Of a stretch of 64,000 nt of DNA, positions 36,031-48,397 are shown one piece after another. A program made the translations under genes and the position numbers. The notes beneath the pieces are model-generated. The model worked only from the letters and a program-made list of their open reading frames with translations. It was not told where the DNA came from and searched no databases. How positions within the stretch are numbered: the stretch's first letter is position 1; each line of letters opens with the position of its first letter. This DNA comes from Mycetocola manganoxydans (GTDB lineage Bacteria; Actinomycetota; Actinomycetes; Actinomycetales; Microbacteriaceae): positions 124,001-188,000 of the forward strand of contig NZ_RCUV01000007.1 of assembly GCF_003667545.1 (NCBI RefSeq), given 5' to 3'.

Positions 36031-36114
36031 CCCGCTGCAGTGCTCGGCGCTCCACAGTTCCTACCCCGGTCGTCTCGCGTCGAGAGCGACGACCACTACG
36101 ACGAAAGGCCATGA

Positions 36115-37209
36115 GTGGCTGACCATTACGAAGTCCTCGGTGTGTCCCGCGAAGCGACGACCGACGAAATCAAGAAGGCGTACCGCCGGCTCGCCCGCGA
36201 ACTGCACCCCGATGTGAATCCCGGTGCCGAGGCATCCGAACGCTTCAAGGAAGTGACGCACGCGTACGACGTGCTCAGCGACGCCAAGCAGCGTCAGCAA
36301 TACGACATGGGTGGCTCCGGCGGCATGGGCGGCCAGGGCTTCGGCGGGTTCGGCGACATCTTCGACACCTTCTTCGGCGGGCAGCAACAACGCGGACCGA
36401 AATCCCGCCGCGAGCGCGGCCAGGATGCGCTCCTGCGCGTCGAGGTCGACCTCGCCGAGGTCATCTTCGGCACTCACCGCGACCTCGAAGTCGACACGGC
36501 GGTTCTCTGCCCGACCTGTTCAGGATCCTGTTGCCAGCCGGGCACATCGCCCGTGACCTGCGACATCTGCCGCGGAACCGGATCAATCCAGCGCGCCGTC
36601 CGCTCGCTCCTCGGCAACGTCATGACGTCAGCACCCTGTGGCACTTGCCGCGGTCACGGAACAGTGATCCCTCACCCCTGCGTCACCTGCCAGGGCCAGG
36701 GTCGCGTGCGCGATCGCCGCACCGTTCCCGTCGACATCCCGGCCGGTGTCGACACCGGCCTCAGGCTGCAGATGCCCGGCAGCGGCGAAATCGGCCCAGC
36801 CGGCGGCCCGCACGGCGACCTGTACCTCGAGATCAAGGTGCGCAGCGACGAGCGATTCAGCCGCAACGGTGACGATCTGCTGTGCACACTCGACGTGCCC
36901 ATGACGGATGCCATCCTCGGTGTCACGACGACCATTCACGCTCTCGACGGCGACGTCGAGGTGGAACTCAAACCGGGAGTGCAGAGTTCCGAGGTCCTCA
37001 CGGTGAAGGGCAGGGGCGTGACCAAGCTTCGCGGAAACGGCCGGGGTGACCTGCGGATCGGCGTTCAGGTCGTGACACCGACGAGACTCGACCACCGCGA
37101 GAAAGAACTGATCAAACAGTTCGCCGCCGGTCGTGACCAGAAGCAGACCCAGCTGGGGTCGTTCCAGCAGGGCCTGTTCTCCAAGCTGCGCGACCGGTTC
37201 CTCGGCTGA
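36115..37209 (+). CDS. dnaJ: Chaperone DnaJ (DnaJ2 type)
   Basis: A 364-residue co-chaperone of DnaK. It has an N-terminal J domain with HPD in RELHPDVNP, a Gly/Phe-rich linker, four zinc-finger repeats and C-terminal substrate domains. The first cysteine repeat reads CPTCSGSC, with Cys where many DnaJ proteins have Gly; the others read [16 protein letters not shown] and [11 protein letters not shown] 36115 begins [10 protein letters not shown]. It lies 84 nt after hrcA, probably in its CIRCE regulon. Confidence 0.95.
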   Translation: MADHYEVLGVSREATTDEIKKAYRRLARELHPDVNPGAEASERFKEVTHAYDVLSDAKQRQQYDMGGSGGMGGQGFGGFGDIFDTFFGGQQQRGPKSRRERGQDALLRVEVDLAEVIFGTHRDLEVDTAVLCPTCSGSCCQPGTSPVTCDICRGTGSIQRAVRSLLGNVMTSAPCGTCRGHGTVIPHPCVTCQGQGRVRDRRTVPVDIPAGVDTGLRLQMPGSGEIGPAGGPHGDLYLEIKVRSDERFSRNGDDLLCTLDVPMTDAILGVTTTIHALDGDVEVELKPGVQSSEVLTVKGRGVTKLRGNGRGDLRIGVQVVTPTRLDHREKELIKQFAAGRDQKQTQLGSFQQGLFSKLRDRFLG

Positions 37210-37210
37210 C

Positions 37211-37942
37211 GTGAGCAGCCTGTACCTGCGTGAAGACCTCGGCGACACGAGCGCCGGTTCGGTCGTCGAACTCGATGGCGCCGAGGCTAAACACGCGGTG
37301 ACCGTCAACCGGTCTCGGATCGGCGATGAGATCCGGGTGGGTAACGGTCGCGGGCTCGTGGTGACCGGTTCGATCGAATCGATCGAACCGGGCCGGGTGT
37401 CCGTACGGGTCTCGGACGTTCACGTCGAAGCCGAGCCCGTCCCGCGACTGGTGCTCGTGCAGGCTCTCGCCAAGGGTGACCGCGACGAGATGGCAATCCA
37501 GGCGGCGACCGAACTCGGGGTTTCCGCGATCATTCCCTGGGCGGCCGGCCGCAGCGTCTCCCGCTGGGAAGGCGCCAAGAAGGAAAAGGGTCGGGCTCGA
37601 TGGGAGACCATCGTGCGTGAGGCATCGAAACAGTCCATCCGCTCCTTCATGCCCCCGGTGCACCCGATCGCATCGACGTCCGATCTCGCCGGGCTCGCAG
37701 CATCCGCTCTCGTCGTCCTTCTCGACCCGACGGCACCCGAACCACTCAGCGGGCTGGCCGCGTCGGATGATCGTGACCTCGTTCTCGTCGTCGGCCCTGA
37801 GGGGGGAATCAGCGACGCTGAACTCGATACCCTTACCGCCGCCGGCGCGGTTCGTGCGCGACTCGGCGACACGATCCTGCGCACGTCGTCGGCGGGGCCG
37901 GCGGCAATCGCCGTGCTCAATGTGTCGCTCGGCCGCTGGTGA
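37211..37942 (+). CDS. rsmE: 16S rRNA (uracil1498-N3)-methyltransferase
   Basis: A 243-residue SPOUT methyltransferase. VQALAKGDRDEMAIQAATELGV and the C-terminal SAM-binding knot VVGPEGGISDAELDTL then LGDTILRTSSAGPAAI are diagnostic. It modifies U1498 in the decoding region of the 30S subunit. The GTG start is 1 nt after the dnaJ stop, so the two are coupled. Confidence 0.93.
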   Translation: MSSLYLREDLGDTSAGSVVELDGAEAKHAVTVNRSRIGDEIRVGNGRGLVVTGSIESIEPGRVSVRVSDVHVEAEPVPRLVLVQALAKGDRDEMAIQAATELGVSAIIPWAAGRSVSRWEGAKKEKGRARWETIVREASKQSIRSFMPPVHPIASTSDLAGLAASALVVLLDPTAPEPLSGLAASDDRDLVLVVGPEGGISDAELDTLTAAGAVRARLGDTILRTSSAGPAAIAVLNVSLGRW

Positions 37943-37989
37943 TCGCGATCGGCAGCCCGGCGCGAGCCCGAGCTTCGTAGGATAGGACC

Positions 37990-38346
37990 ATGTCGAGAAC
38001 CGAACCCAGCATCTTCACGCGCATCATCGAGCGCGAGATCCCCGCGAACATCGTCGTGGAGACCGATCGGCTGATCGCTTTTCATGACATCGCCCCCCAG
38101 GCGCCTGTGCACATCCTCGTCGTTCCGAAGACACCGGACTATGCGAACGTCGCGGAGCTCGCTGCCGGGGATCCCACGCTGCTCGCAGATCTCGTCGCGC
38201 TCGCGCAGAACATCGCCAACGATCACGGCGGCCAGTTCCGACTCATCTTCAATACGGGCGAACAGGCGGGACAGACCGTCTTCCACGTCCATGCCCACAT
38301 TCTCATCGGCGACCTCGGAGAGGACCCACGTGCCGAATCCCACTGA
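37990..38346 (+). CDS. HIT family nucleotide-binding protein
   Basis: A 118-residue histidine triad protein: the motif FHVHAHIL (His99, 101, 103) near the C-terminus and FHDIAPQAPVHILVVPK earlier are typical of HinT-like nucleoside phosphoramidases. The start has TAGGAT placed 6 nt upstream and likely initiates a leaderless transcript for the HIT-phoH-ybeY-CNNM-era operon. The stop lies inside the start of phoH (17-nt overlap). Confidence 0.93.
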   Translation: MSRTEPSIFTRIIEREIPANIVVETDRLIAFHDIAPQAPVHILVVPKTPDYANVAELAAGDPTLLADLVALAQNIANDHGGQFRLIFNTGEQAGQTVFHVHAHILIGDLGEDPRAESH

Positions 38347-39433
38347 CCCCGACACCAGCAACGAGCCCACGCAGGAACCATCCGGCGAGGCAAAGCTCCA
38401 CGTCGACGGCATTGCAATGGTGCGTCTGCTCGGCGCCCAGGATCGACTGCTCTCCACCATCGAGACGCGCTATCCCGAGGTCTCCCTGCACGTGCGGGGC
38501 AATGACATCACTCTCACCGGCGACCCCGGCCAGGTCAGCGCTGCCCACACCCTCATCGCCGAACTCATCGACATGGTGAAGAAAGGCCAGGATCTCGAGC
38601 CGCTTGAAGTGGTCTCGTCGGCACGCATCCTCGAAGACGGATCCGGCAAGCCGGCCGACCTTCTCGGGCAGGCGATCCTCACCTCGCGTGGCAAGAGCAT
38701 CCGCCCGAAGACGCTCGGCCAGTCGCAATACGTCGACGCGATCGACGCGAACACGATCGTGTTCGGCATTGGGCCAGCGGGCACGGGCAAGACGTACCTC
38801 GCGATGGCGAAGGCCGTTCAGGCACTGCAGCGCAAAGAAGTCGAGCGCATCATCCTCACCCGTCCCGCTGTCGAAGCGGGCGAGCGGCTCGGATTTCTCC
38901 CCGGAACGCTCACGGACAAGATCGACCCGTATCTGCGGCCGCTGTACGACGCGCTCAACGAGATGATGGATCCTGAGCTCGTGCCGAAACTGCTCGCCGC
39001 GGGCACCGTCGAGGTCGCCCCTCTCGCCTACATGCGCGGACGGACACTCAACAACTCGTTCATCGTCCTCGACGAAGCACAGAACACCACGCCAGAGCAG
39101 ATGAAGATGTTCCTCACCCGGCTTGGATTCGGGTCGAAGATCGTCGTCACCGGTGACATCACCCAGGTCGACCTGCCGGTCGGCTCGTCCGGGCTGCGCC
39201 TCGTGACGCGCGTGCTTGCCGACGTGGACGACATCCACTTCGCCCGGCTGACGAGTGACGACGTCGTGCGGCACAGTCTCGTGGCGCGCATCGTCGACGC
39301 CTACAGCGAATACGACCAGATCAAGCAGGCCGAGCGTTTCGAACGCGGGCAGGCACAGGAGTTCGCCAACCGTGCCGAGCGCAGGGGCTCAACGCCCCGC
39401 GAACGGATGCCCAGGAGGGGCAAGAGTTCATGA
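38330..39433 (+). CDS. phoH: PhoH family protein (ATPase)
   Basis: A 367-residue protein with a short N-terminal KH-like part and a PhoH ATPase domain: Walker [29 protein letters not shown], and Walker [22 protein letters not shown]. PhoH/PhoL proteins are linked to RNA metabolism alongside YbeY. GTG 38330 with GAGAGGA upstream gives the usual length; the frame is open further upstream only because it overlaps the HIT gene. Overlaps ybeY by ATGA. Confidence 0.92.
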   Translation: MPNPTDPDTSNEPTQEPSGEAKLHVDGIAMVRLLGAQDRLLSTIETRYPEVSLHVRGNDITLTGDPGQVSAAHTLIAELIDMVKKGQDLEPLEVVSSARILEDGSGKPADLLGQAILTSRGKSIRPKTLGQSQYVDAIDANTIVFGIGPAGTGKTYLAMAKAVQALQRKEVERIILTRPAVEAGERLGFLPGTLTDKIDPYLRPLYDALNEMMDPELVPKLLAAGTVEVAPLAYMRGRTLNNSFIVLDEAQNTTPEQMKMFLTRLGFGSKIVVTGDITQVDLPVGSSGLRLVTRVLADVDDIHFARLTSDDVVRHSLVARIVDAYSEYDQIKQAERFERGQAQEFANRAERRGSTPRERMPRRGKSS

Positions 39434-39894
39434 GTATCGAGATCAACAACGAATCGGCGATCCCCGTGGACGAAGCAGCACTTCTGCGTCTCGCCGACTT
39501 CGCGCTCGGTGCCATGCATGTGAGCCAGGAAGCAGATCTCAACATCGTCCTCGTCGACGAGGCCGCGATGGAGCAGCTCCACGTGCAGTGGATGGACGAG
39601 CCCGGTCCCACCGACGTGCTCAGTTTTCCCATGGACGAACTGCGCCCGGGAACCGAGGACACACCGACGCCGGCAGGACTCCTCGGCGACATCGTGCTGT
39701 GCCCCCAGGTCGCGGAAGGCCAGGCGGAGACCGCCGGGCACTCGACGCTGCAGGAGCTCCTTCTCCTCACCACGCACGGCATCCTCCACCTCCTCGGATT
39801 CGACCACGCCGAACCGGACGAGGAACGGGAGATGTTCGGCATTCAGCGTGACATCCTGCTCGGATTCTCCGTGCAGGAGCGATCCACCCGGTGA
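39430..39894 (+). CDS. ybeY: Endoribonuclease YbeY, rRNA maturation factor
   Basis: A 154-residue zinc metalloprotein. The H3 zinc motif [11 protein letters not shown] followed by EREMF is diagnostic, and [15 protein letters not shown] is the other conserved block. YbeY acts in 16S rRNA 3' end processing and ribosome quality control. It overlaps phoH upstream and the CNNM gene downstream by 4 nt each. Confidence 0.96.
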   Translation: MSIEINNESAIPVDEAALLRLADFALGAMHVSQEADLNIVLVDEAAMEQLHVQWMDEPGPTDVLSFPMDELRPGTEDTPTPAGLLGDIVLCPQVAEGQAETAGHSTLQELLLLTTHGILHLLGFDHAEPDEEREMFGIQRDILLGFSVQERSTR

Positions 39895-41198
39895 TGATCC
39901 TTTACTGGTTCACCGGAGTCGCCCTCGTCCTCGTCGCCTTCGGTGGTCTGATGGCCGCGGCCGACGCCGCGATCGGCGTGACCTCCCGCGCGGTGATGGT
40001 CGAACTCGCCGACAGCACCCGCAAGCCACGGGCCCTGCGGGCGATCGCCGATGACCCTGGCGCTCATCTCAACGCCATCAACTTCATCCGGGTTCTCGCA
40101 GAGACGACGGCAGCGGTGCTCGTCACCCTCGCCTTTGCGTTCACGATCGACGAACCCTGGCTCGTTCTGCTCTTCTCGGCCCTCATCATGACGGCTGTGT
40201 CGTTCGTGCTCGTCGGCGCCAGCCCGCGCAGTTTCGGCCGGACTCACTCCGAGGCCCTCCTGCGGCTCGCCGCACCGATCATCCGTGCCGTCCGCCTTCT
40301 GCTCGGCCCGCTCGCGAACGCGCTGGTCGCGTTCGGTAACCGGGTAACGCCAGGGGTGGCGCGCGAGGCGTCGTTCTCCTCGGAGGAGCAGCTTCTCAAC
40401 ATGGTCGATGAGGCCACCGAACTGGAGGTCCTCGAAGAGGACGACCGGGAACTCATCCACTCGATCTTCGAATTCAACGAAACCGTCGTTCGCGAGGTGA
40501 TGATCCCGCGGACAGACATGGTGACCGTCGACGCGCAGGTCACCGTGCAGCAGGCGATGAGCCTCTTCCTCCGCACCGGTGTCTCCCGGGTTCCCGTGAC
40601 CGACGGCGAAGTCGACGACGTCACCGGTGTGCTCTATCTCAAGGATGTCGTTCGTCTCATCCACGAAGGGGATGCCGCAGCCAACAGTGTGAGCGTCAGC
40701 GCGCTGGCGCGTCCCGCGCTCTTCGTGCCCGAATCGAAGAAAGCCGACTCGCTGCTGCAGCAGATGCAGCTCGAGTCCAACCACCTTGCGATGGTCGTCG
40801 ACGAATACGGCGGGATCGCCGGGCTCGTGACTCTCGAAGACCTCCTCGAGGAACTCGTCGGGGACATCTCTGACGAGTACGACACCGACACCCCGGATGT
40901 CGAGAAGCTGGGCGACGACAGGTACCGGGTCAGTGCCCGGCTGCCCGTCGACGAGCTCGGCGAACTGTTCCACCTGGAACTGGACGACGATGATGTCGAT
41001 ACCGTCGGTGGCCTGCTGACCAAGGTTCTCGGACGACTGCCCATCGCAGGTTCGGTCGCCGAAACCGACGGACTGCGGCTCACCGCCGAGCGGACCGAGG
41101 GCAGACGCAAACGGGTGAGCACGGTGATCGTGACCCCGACCGCCGCCCTTCGCGACGTCCAACGATCATTCGAATCGATCGAAACAACAGAGGAGTAG
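39891..41198 (+). CDS. CNNM/HlyC-CorC type transporter with CBS domains
   Basis: A 435-residue protein: an N-terminal DUF21 membrane domain with three to four helices, a CBS pair ([30 protein letters not shown] and [44 protein letters not shown], cited by ends) and a C-terminal CorC_HlyC domain ([17 protein letters not shown]). Family members are implicated in magnesium or cobalt efflux, though annotated historically as hemolysins. The position between ybeY and era is widely conserved. Confidence 0.92.
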   Translation: MMILYWFTGVALVLVAFGGLMAAADAAIGVTSRAVMVELADSTRKPRALRAIADDPGAHLNAINFIRVLAETTAAVLVTLAFAFTIDEPWLVLLFSALIMTAVSFVLVGASPRSFGRTHSEALLRLAAPIIRAVRLLLGPLANALVAFGNRVTPGVAREASFSSEEQLLNMVDEATELEVLEEDDRELIHSIFEFNETVVREVMIPRTDMVTVDAQVTVQQAMSLFLRTGVSRVPVTDGEVDDVTGVLYLKDVVRLIHEGDAAANSVSVSALARPALFVPESKKADSLLQQMQLESNHLAMVVDEYGGIAGLVTLEDLLEELVGDISDEYDTDTPDVEKLGDDRYRVSARLPVDELGELFHLELDDDDVDTVGGLLTKVLGRLPIAGSVAETDGLRLTAERTEGRRKRVSTVIVTPTAALRDVQRSFESIETTEE

Positions 41199-41200
41199 TC

Positions 41201-42214
41201 ATGCACAATGACGATCAGAACACCGCCAATCCGACCGAGCCCACTGAGGGCGAAGAGACTGCGCCTGCGCAGGCCGACGACAACACTGAGCCGCAGCAGC
41301 CCGAGCGGGACGTCGTGCCAGACACCGGCTATCGCGCGGGTTTTGTCTCCTTCGTCGGCCGGCCCAACGTCGGCAAGTCGACCCTCACCAACGCGCTCGT
41401 CGGTCAGAAGGTCGCGATCACGAGCTCCAAGCCGCAGACCACACGGAAAGCGATCCGGGGAATCGTCCACGACGAAACCGGCCAGCTCATCATCGTCGAC
41501 ACGCCGGGCATCCACCGCCCCAGGACCCTCCTTGGTCAGCGCCTCAACGACCTGGTGCAGTCGACCCTCAACGACGTCGATGTCATCGGCCTCTGCATCC
41601 CGGCGAACGAAAAGATCGGCCCGGGCGACAAGTTCATCAACGAACAGCTCGATCAGTACCCGCGGGCAAAGAAGGTCGCGATCGTCACGAAGATCGACGC
41701 TGCCGCGCGCCCGGTGACCGCTGAACAGCTGATGGAGGTGCAGGAGCTGCGCTCGTGGGACATGATCATCCCCGTGTCGGCGACGAACAGCATCCAGCTC
41801 GACACCCTCGTGACGGAACTCATCGCCCTCATGCCGACATCCGCTGAACCGCTCTACCCAGCGGATGCCGTGACCGACGAGAACACGGAAGACCGGATCG
41901 CCGAATACATTCGTGAAGCAGCTCTCGAGGGCGTGCACGACGAACTCCCGCACTCGCTCGCGGTGACGATCGACGACATGATCGAGCGCGAGGACAAGGA
42001 CCTTCTCGAGATCTTCGCGAACGTGTTCGTCGAGCGTGACAGCCAGAAGGCGATCATCATCGGCAAGGGCGGATCCCGCCTGCGCGACGTCGGGCAGCGG
42101 GCGCGGGTACCCATCGAGAAGCTCGTGGGCAAACAGGTGTTCCTGTCGATCCGGGTCAAGGTAGCCAAGGACTGGCAGCGGGACCCGAAGCTGCTTGGCC
42201 GTCTGGGCTTCTGA
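41201..42214 (+). CDS. era: GTPase Era
   Basis: A 337-residue Ras-like GTPase with C-terminal KH domain that binds the 3' end of 16S rRNA. Motifs: GRPNVGKST (G1), DTPGIHRPRTLLG (G3), TKIDA (G4) and the KH segment IIGKGGSRLRDVGQRAR. The first 45 residues are an acidic, Pro/Thr-rich extension not found in short Era proteins. It starts 2 nt after the CNNM stop and ends the operon. Confidence 0.96.
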   Translation: MHNDDQNTANPTEPTEGEETAPAQADDNTEPQQPERDVVPDTGYRAGFVSFVGRPNVGKSTLTNALVGQKVAITSSKPQTTRKAIRGIVHDETGQLIIVDTPGIHRPRTLLGQRLNDLVQSTLNDVDVIGLCIPANEKIGPGDKFINEQLDQYPRAKKVAIVTKIDAAARPVTAEQLMEVQELRSWDMIIPVSATNSIQLDTLVTELIALMPTSAEPLYPADAVTDENTEDRIAEYIREAALEGVHDELPHSLAVTIDDMIEREDKDLLEIFANVFVERDSQKAIIIGKGGSRLRDVGQRARVPIEKLVGKQVFLSIRVKVAKDWQRDPKLLGRLGF

Positions 42215-42293
42215 CATACATCTCCAGGATGATTTCGGCCGTTCGTGCCGCCGCGGAGTCTTCTCTGCCGGCGGCACGAACTACCGTTGAACC

Positions 42294-43496
42294 ATGCTTC
42301 GTTCCCTGACGTCCGCCCAGATCACCGTCGACATCGTCGTCGCGGCGCTGTTCGGGCTCGTCATCGGTGGAAGCGAACTGGCTTTCAGCGACGGAACCAT
42401 CCCTGTGATCGTCGTCATGGGAATGACCGCGGCCCTCGCTGTGCGGCGCATCTCACCGGGCATCGCACTCGGGCTGTCCTGGCTTGCCGTCGCTATCCAG
42501 CTGACCGGCGGCCTGCAGGCAGTGCCGTCGAACGTCGCGATTCTTGCCGTCTTGTATGCGACCGGATGCTACGGCGAGCGCTGGGTCCGATGGGCGGGAC
42601 TTGCGTCGGCCGTCGTTGGTGGCATCATCGCCGCCACCTATACGACGGCGATGTTCATCTACGGTGGGATCGACCTCGCCACGATCAGCCAGCTTCCCGC
42701 TGTCGTCCTGACGTCCTTCCTCGGCTCGATAGCCGCGATCTTCGTCTTCGCCCTGTCCTGGGTGACGGGACTCCTGGTGCGCACGTCCAGGAACGCGAAG
42801 GAAGAAAACGTTCGCCGGCTCCAGGCCCAGCAGGAACAGCGCATTGCACAGCAGAGCGTCGTTGTCGAGCAGGAGCGTAACCGGATCGCGCGGGACATGC
42901 ACGACGTCGTCGCCCACTCACTCGCCGTGGTCATCGCGCAGGCTGATGGGGCGCGCTACGCCCACAAGGGCGACCCCGAAGCGATGGACGGGACACTCGC
43001 GACAATCGCCGACACAGCGCGAAGCGCCCTGGGGGACGTGCGTCTGCTACTCGCCGAGCTGCGGCACCGCCAGGGTGAGGGCCCTCAGCCCCTCCTCACC
43101 GACATCGACGCTCTCTTCGAGCAGATGCGGGGCGCCGGCCTGGACGTCCGTCCCACCGTTCTCCGTGAGGAGGCTCCGCTCCCGGTCGGTCACCAGATCT
43201 CCATCTACCGGATCCTGCAGGAAGCACTCACCAACGCCCTGCGACACGGCGACACGAGCGAACCGGTCCAGGTGGACCTGATCTGGCGTGACGGGGGAGT
43301 CACCGTTCGGATCGACAACGCCGTCTCCGGGCGCCCATCGCATGAGGATGCCCTCGGGCACGGCTTGCCCGGTATGCGGGAGCGCGCCGCCCTCGTCGGC
43401 GGATTCCTCACCGCGGACCGGACGCCTGCTGATCGGTTCGTCGTTACCGCCTTCGTCCCGGTGCCAGCCGCCATCCAACAGGGGAGCACCCGATGA
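42294..43496 (+). CDS. NarL-family sensor histidine kinase
   Basis: A 400-residue membrane kinase: four to five hydrophobic segments in residues 10-165 with almost no extracytoplasmic domain, a HisKA_3 phosphoacceptor helix ERNRIARDMHDVVAHSLAVV with His203, and an HATPase with VRIDNAVSGR and GHGLPGMRERAALVGG. The short loops suggest intramembrane sensing, as for cell-envelope stress kinases. The ATG is 6 nt after TACCGT and overlaps nothing upstream; the stop overlaps the response regulator gene by 4 nt. Confidence 0.92.
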   Translation: MLRSLTSAQITVDIVVAALFGLVIGGSELAFSDGTIPVIVVMGMTAALAVRRISPGIALGLSWLAVAIQLTGGLQAVPSNVAILAVLYATGCYGERWVRWAGLASAVVGGIIAATYTTAMFIYGGIDLATISQLPAVVLTSFLGSIAAIFVFALSWVTGLLVRTSRNAKEENVRRLQAQQEQRIAQQSVVVEQERNRIARDMHDVVAHSLAVVIAQADGARYAHKGDPEAMDGTLATIADTARSALGDVRLLLAELRHRQGEGPQPLLTDIDALFEQMRGAGLDVRPTVLREEAPLPVGHQISIYRILQEALTNALRHGDTSEPVQVDLIWRDGGVTVRIDNAVSGRPSHEDALGHGLPGMRERAALVGGFLTADRTPADRFVVTAFVPVPAAIQQGSTR

Positions 43497-44182
43497 CCGC
43501 CGAAAGAATCCGCGTCGCACTCGTCGACGACCAGCAGTTGTTCCGTGCAGGGATCCGCATGCTCATCGACTCACAACCGGACCTCGAGTTCGTCGGTGAG
43601 GCCGGTGACGGGCGCGCCGGCTTCGAACTCGCCCAGGCAGCGAAACCGGACGTCATGCTCATGGATGTGCGGATGCCCGTCATGGACGGCATCGCCTCGA
43701 CGATTGCGATCCTCGACTCGGCGGATGCCGCCGGACAGCGGGCCCCGAAAATCATCGTTCTCACCACGTTCGATCTCGACGAGGGTGCGGCGTCGGCGCT
43801 GCGCAAGGGTGCGAGCGGGTTCCTGCTCAAAGACACCCAGCCGGACTTCCTCCTCGCCGCCATTCGCACGGTGCACTCCGGAAACGCCGTCATCGCGCCA
43901 GGGGCGACGCACGCGTTGTTCGCCCACTTCGGCGCCCCAGCAGCCGGACCGACTCTCCCTCCCGAATTCGCCGACCTCACCGCCCGGGAACGCAACATCT
44001 TCTCGTTCGCCGCGCGGGGGATGAGCAACTCCGAGATTGCTGCGCAGGAATTCCTCAGTGAAGCGACGGTCAAAACACACATCTCGCGCGTGCTCGGCAA
44101 ACTCGGTCTTCGTGACCGGGTCCAGCTCGTGATCTTCGCGTACGAATACGGCCTCAACACCGCGAATCATCCGGAAGGATGA
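43493..44182 (+). CDS. LuxR-family response regulator
   Basis: A 229-residue NarL-type regulator: receiver domain with VALVDDQQLFRAG, phosphoacceptor Asp58 in VMLMDVRMPVMDG and Lys in LLKDTQPDF, then a LuxR helix-turn-helix LTARERNIFSFAARGMSNSEIAAQEFLSEATVKTHISRVL (cited by ends). It is coupled to the kinase gene by ATGA and lies 58 nt before the ABC transporter it probably controls. Confidence 0.95.
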   Translation: MTAERIRVALVDDQQLFRAGIRMLIDSQPDLEFVGEAGDGRAGFELAQAAKPDVMLMDVRMPVMDGIASTIAILDSADAAGQRAPKIIVLTTFDLDEGAASALRKGASGFLLKDTQPDFLLAAIRTVHSGNAVIAPGATHALFAHFGAPAAGPTLPPEFADLTARERNIFSFAARGMSNSEIAAQEFLSEATVKTHISRVLGKLGLRDRVQLVIFAYEYGLNTANHPEG

Positions 44183-44240
44183 CCGGGTATCACTCGCCGA
44201 GCCGACGCGGGTGAGCCCCCGTAATTCCTAACGTTGGAGT

Positions 44241-45002
44241 ATGAAAATCACTCCAACAGACCTCGGCCTCGCCGCTCGTGTCGTCCACGTCAGCAAGAGC
44301 TTCGGTATCGGGCAGGGCGCCGTGGTCGCGCTGTCCGACGTCTCCATCGGAATCCGTCGCGGACAGTTCACCGCCATCATGGGGCCGTCCGGCTCCGGCA
44401 AGTCGACGCTCATGCACATCATGGCCGGCCTCGACACACCGACCTCGGGTGAGGCCTGGCTCGGAGACACGCAGATCACCGCGCTCGACGACACAGCGCT
44501 CACCCGGCTGCGCCGACGCCGGATCGGCTTCGTCTTTCAGTCGTTCAACCTCGTCCCCACGCTGAGCGCGCGCGACAACATCCTGCTGCCGTTCGAACTC
44601 GACGGCCGGACGCCCACCGCGGACGAGCAAGGCTGGATCAACACCCTTTGCGACACGCTCCGGATCACCGACCGGCTCACTCACCGCCCGCACGAGCTCA
44701 GCGGCGGACAGCAGCAGCGCGTCGCGATCGCACGAGCACTCGCCACCCGTCCTGACCTCGTGTTCGCCGACGAGCCCACCGGAAACCTCGATTCCCGCAC
44801 CGGGCGCGAAGTCCTCGCCCTCCTCGCGGAGGCGTGCAGCAAGTTCGGACAGTCCATCGCCATGGTGACCCACGACCCCGTCGCGGCAAGCTACGCCGAT
44901 CGCGTGCTCATCCTCGCCGACGGCAAGGTCGTGCACGAGCTCGGCCCGTCGACACCCGAGCAGATCAGCGGCTACATGCTCGCGATGGATCGCGCGTCAT
45001 GA
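44241..45002 (+). CDS. ABC transporter ATP-binding protein (MacB/LolD-like)
   Basis: A 253-residue ATPase with Walker [11 protein letters not shown]-loop [17 protein letters not shown], signature [15 protein letters not shown] and Walker [14 protein letters not shown], the exact pattern of FtsX-partner ATPases. TAACGT sits 6 nt before the ATG, so this pair has its own leaderless promoter separate from the two-component genes. Together with the next gene it likely gives antibiotic or envelope-stress resistance or detoxification. Confidence 0.95.
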   Translation: MKITPTDLGLAARVVHVSKSFGIGQGAVVALSDVSIGIRRGQFTAIMGPSGSGKSTLMHIMAGLDTPTSGEAWLGDTQITALDDTALTRLRRRRIGFVFQSFNLVPTLSARDNILLPFELDGRTPTADEQGWINTLCDTLRITDRLTHRPHELSGGQQQRVAIARALATRPDLVFADEPTGNLDSRTGREVLALLAEACSKFGQSIAMVTHDPVAASYADRVLILADGKVVHELGPSTPEQISGYMLAMDRAS

Positions 45003-46390
45003 GGATGCGCCTGGGTGACTACACAGCATCCATCCTCGTCACGATGCTCTCGTCGGCCTTCGGGGTGCTGCTCCTGCAAGGGACATCGGTTCTGACAACG
45101 ATCATCTCCGGGGACGACATCGCCCAGAAGGAATCGGTTCAGGTCGCGCTGAGCCTTGTCTCGGTCATCTTCTTTGCGATCGCCGTGTACGTCGGGGGAG
45201 TGGTCACAGCGAACACCGTCGGAACGGTCATCGCCGGCCGCACCCGCGTCATCGCGCTCTATCGTCTCGTCGGTGCGTCGGCGTCGAGCCTGCGCCGGGC
45301 CGTTGCGGCCGACGGGCTCCTCGTCGGCGTCGTCGGCTCTGTTCTCGGTCTCGCTGTCGCGAGCATCCTGACTCCCGTGAGCGTGTCGATCGGCGTGGCG
45401 ACGGATGCCATCCCTTCGGCTAGATACGACCTCTTCCCGGTGATTCTCGCAGTGCCGGTACTCGCCGTCGTGCTTGTCACCTGGCTTGCGTCCTGGGTCG
45501 GCTCGCGTCGCATCCTCGAGGTGACACCGATCCAGGCGGGAGCGGCAGCTGTTGAGCCCTCGCGCGAAGACATCGCCTCGCACCCGGTTCGGAATGCCGG
45601 GGCGTTCATCCTGATCGGGGTCGGTGTGCTGCTCCTCGCCGGCGGCATCGCACTCGGAATGGTCAACATGCTCGGCGTGCTCGTCGCGATGCTGGGCGGC
45701 ATCCTCTCGTTCACCGGTGTCGTGCTCGGAGCCCCCCTGTTTCTCCCGGCGATCCTGCGATCGACAGGTCGGATGCTCGGGAGTGGCCCGGCGGCCAAGG
45801 TCGCGGCCGCGAACGCCGTGAGGAATCCGGCCCGCAGTACCCGTGCGACGATCGGTGTCGTCATCGGAGTCACCCTCGTCACCATGTTCGCGGTCGCGTC
45901 TCAGGGCTACGTCGACATGATCATGAAGGGGCGGGAGGCATACCCGGCCGACTATCAGGGCATCGACGAGACTCTCGCGGTCACCATCGGAGTCTTCGCC
46001 GTCTTGTTCGGGTTCTCGGCTCTGATCGCCGCCGTCGGCATGGTGAACAACCTGTCGCTCAGCGTGTTGCAGCGCACCCGCGAGATCGGACTCCTCCGTG
46101 CGCTGGGGTTCACCCGAACCCAGATCCGCCGGATGATTCTCGCGGAGAGCGTCCAGATGACCGTGGCTGCCGTCGGCTTCGGGCTCGTGCTCGGCATTCT
46201 GTACGGCTGGGCGGGCGCTCAATCGCTCCTCGGCTCGATCCTCGGCGGCGGGTTCATGCTCCCGTCGGTGCCGTGGCTCGTCGTGCTCGGAGCGATCGTC
46301 GCTGCTGCAGCACTGTCGACGGCCGCGTCAATCGCTCCCTCGCGACGGGCAACACGCATCTCGCCCGTTGCGGCCCTCGCCGTGGAGTAG
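44999..46390 (+). CDS. FtsX-like ABC transporter permease
   Basis: A 463-residue permease with about eight hydrophobic segments in two FtsX-type halves. The second ends with LSVLQRTREIGLLRALGFTRTQIRRMILAESVQM, the coupling-helix motif of FtsX/MacB permeases (cited by ends). Translation is coupled with the ATPase gene by ATGA. No long extracellular domain is present, unlike BceB. Substrate unknown. Confidence 0.9.
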   Translation: MRMRLGDYTASILVTMLSSAFGVLLLQGTSVLTTIISGDDIAQKESVQVALSLVSVIFFAIAVYVGGVVTANTVGTVIAGRTRVIALYRLVGASASSLRRAVAADGLLVGVVGSVLGLAVASILTPVSVSIGVATDAIPSARYDLFPVILAVPVLAVVLVTWLASWVGSRRILEVTPIQAGAAAVEPSREDIASHPVRNAGAFILIGVGVLLLAGGIALGMVNMLGVLVAMLGGILSFTGVVLGAPLFLPAILRSTGRMLGSGPAAKVAAANAVRNPARSTRATIGVVIGVTLVTMFAVASQGYVDMIMKGREAYPADYQGIDETLAVTIGVFAVLFGFSALIAAVGMVNNLSLSVLQRTREIGLLRALGFTRTQIRRMILAESVQMTVAAVGFGLVLGILYGWAGAQSLLGSILGGGFMLPSVPWLVVLGAIVAAAALSTAASIAPSRRATRISPVAALAVE

Positions 46391-46484
46391 CAAACCGCGC
46401 ACTTCTCACGAAAAGACGGCCGCGACGACACAAAGTGCACGCCGTCGGCACGGGAGCGGGCTATCGGCGTGTTAGCCTGTTCCT

Positions 46485-46513
46485 GTGTTGTTCGGCGCTC
46501 TCCTCCTTAGCTG

Positions 46514-46535
<22 letters not shown>
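46485..46535 (+). CDS. leuL: leuA leader peptide
   Basis: A 16-codon reading frame beginning GTG TTG and containing three consecutive leucine codons (CTC CTC CTT, residues 6-8), with another Leu at residue 2: VLFGALLLSCRGEASF. TAGCCT at 46473-46478 lies 6 nt before the GTG, so the leader is probably translated from the very 5' end of the mRNA. It precedes leuA by 57 nt with an attenuator between, indicating ribosome-mediated attenuation by leucine supply. Confidence 0.7.
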
Positions 46536-48353
<1,818 letters not shown>

Positions 48354-48397
48354 GCGAGCCGTCGGGCACAGTTCAGGATCCTGCTGGATACTGGACT

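Noticed and set aside
36490-36540. Cys in place of Gly in the first DnaJ zinc repeat (CPTCSGSC) as a defect
   Set aside because: All eight zinc-binding cysteines remain, and I recall the same GSCC form in other Microbacteriaceae, so it is probably a lineage trait.
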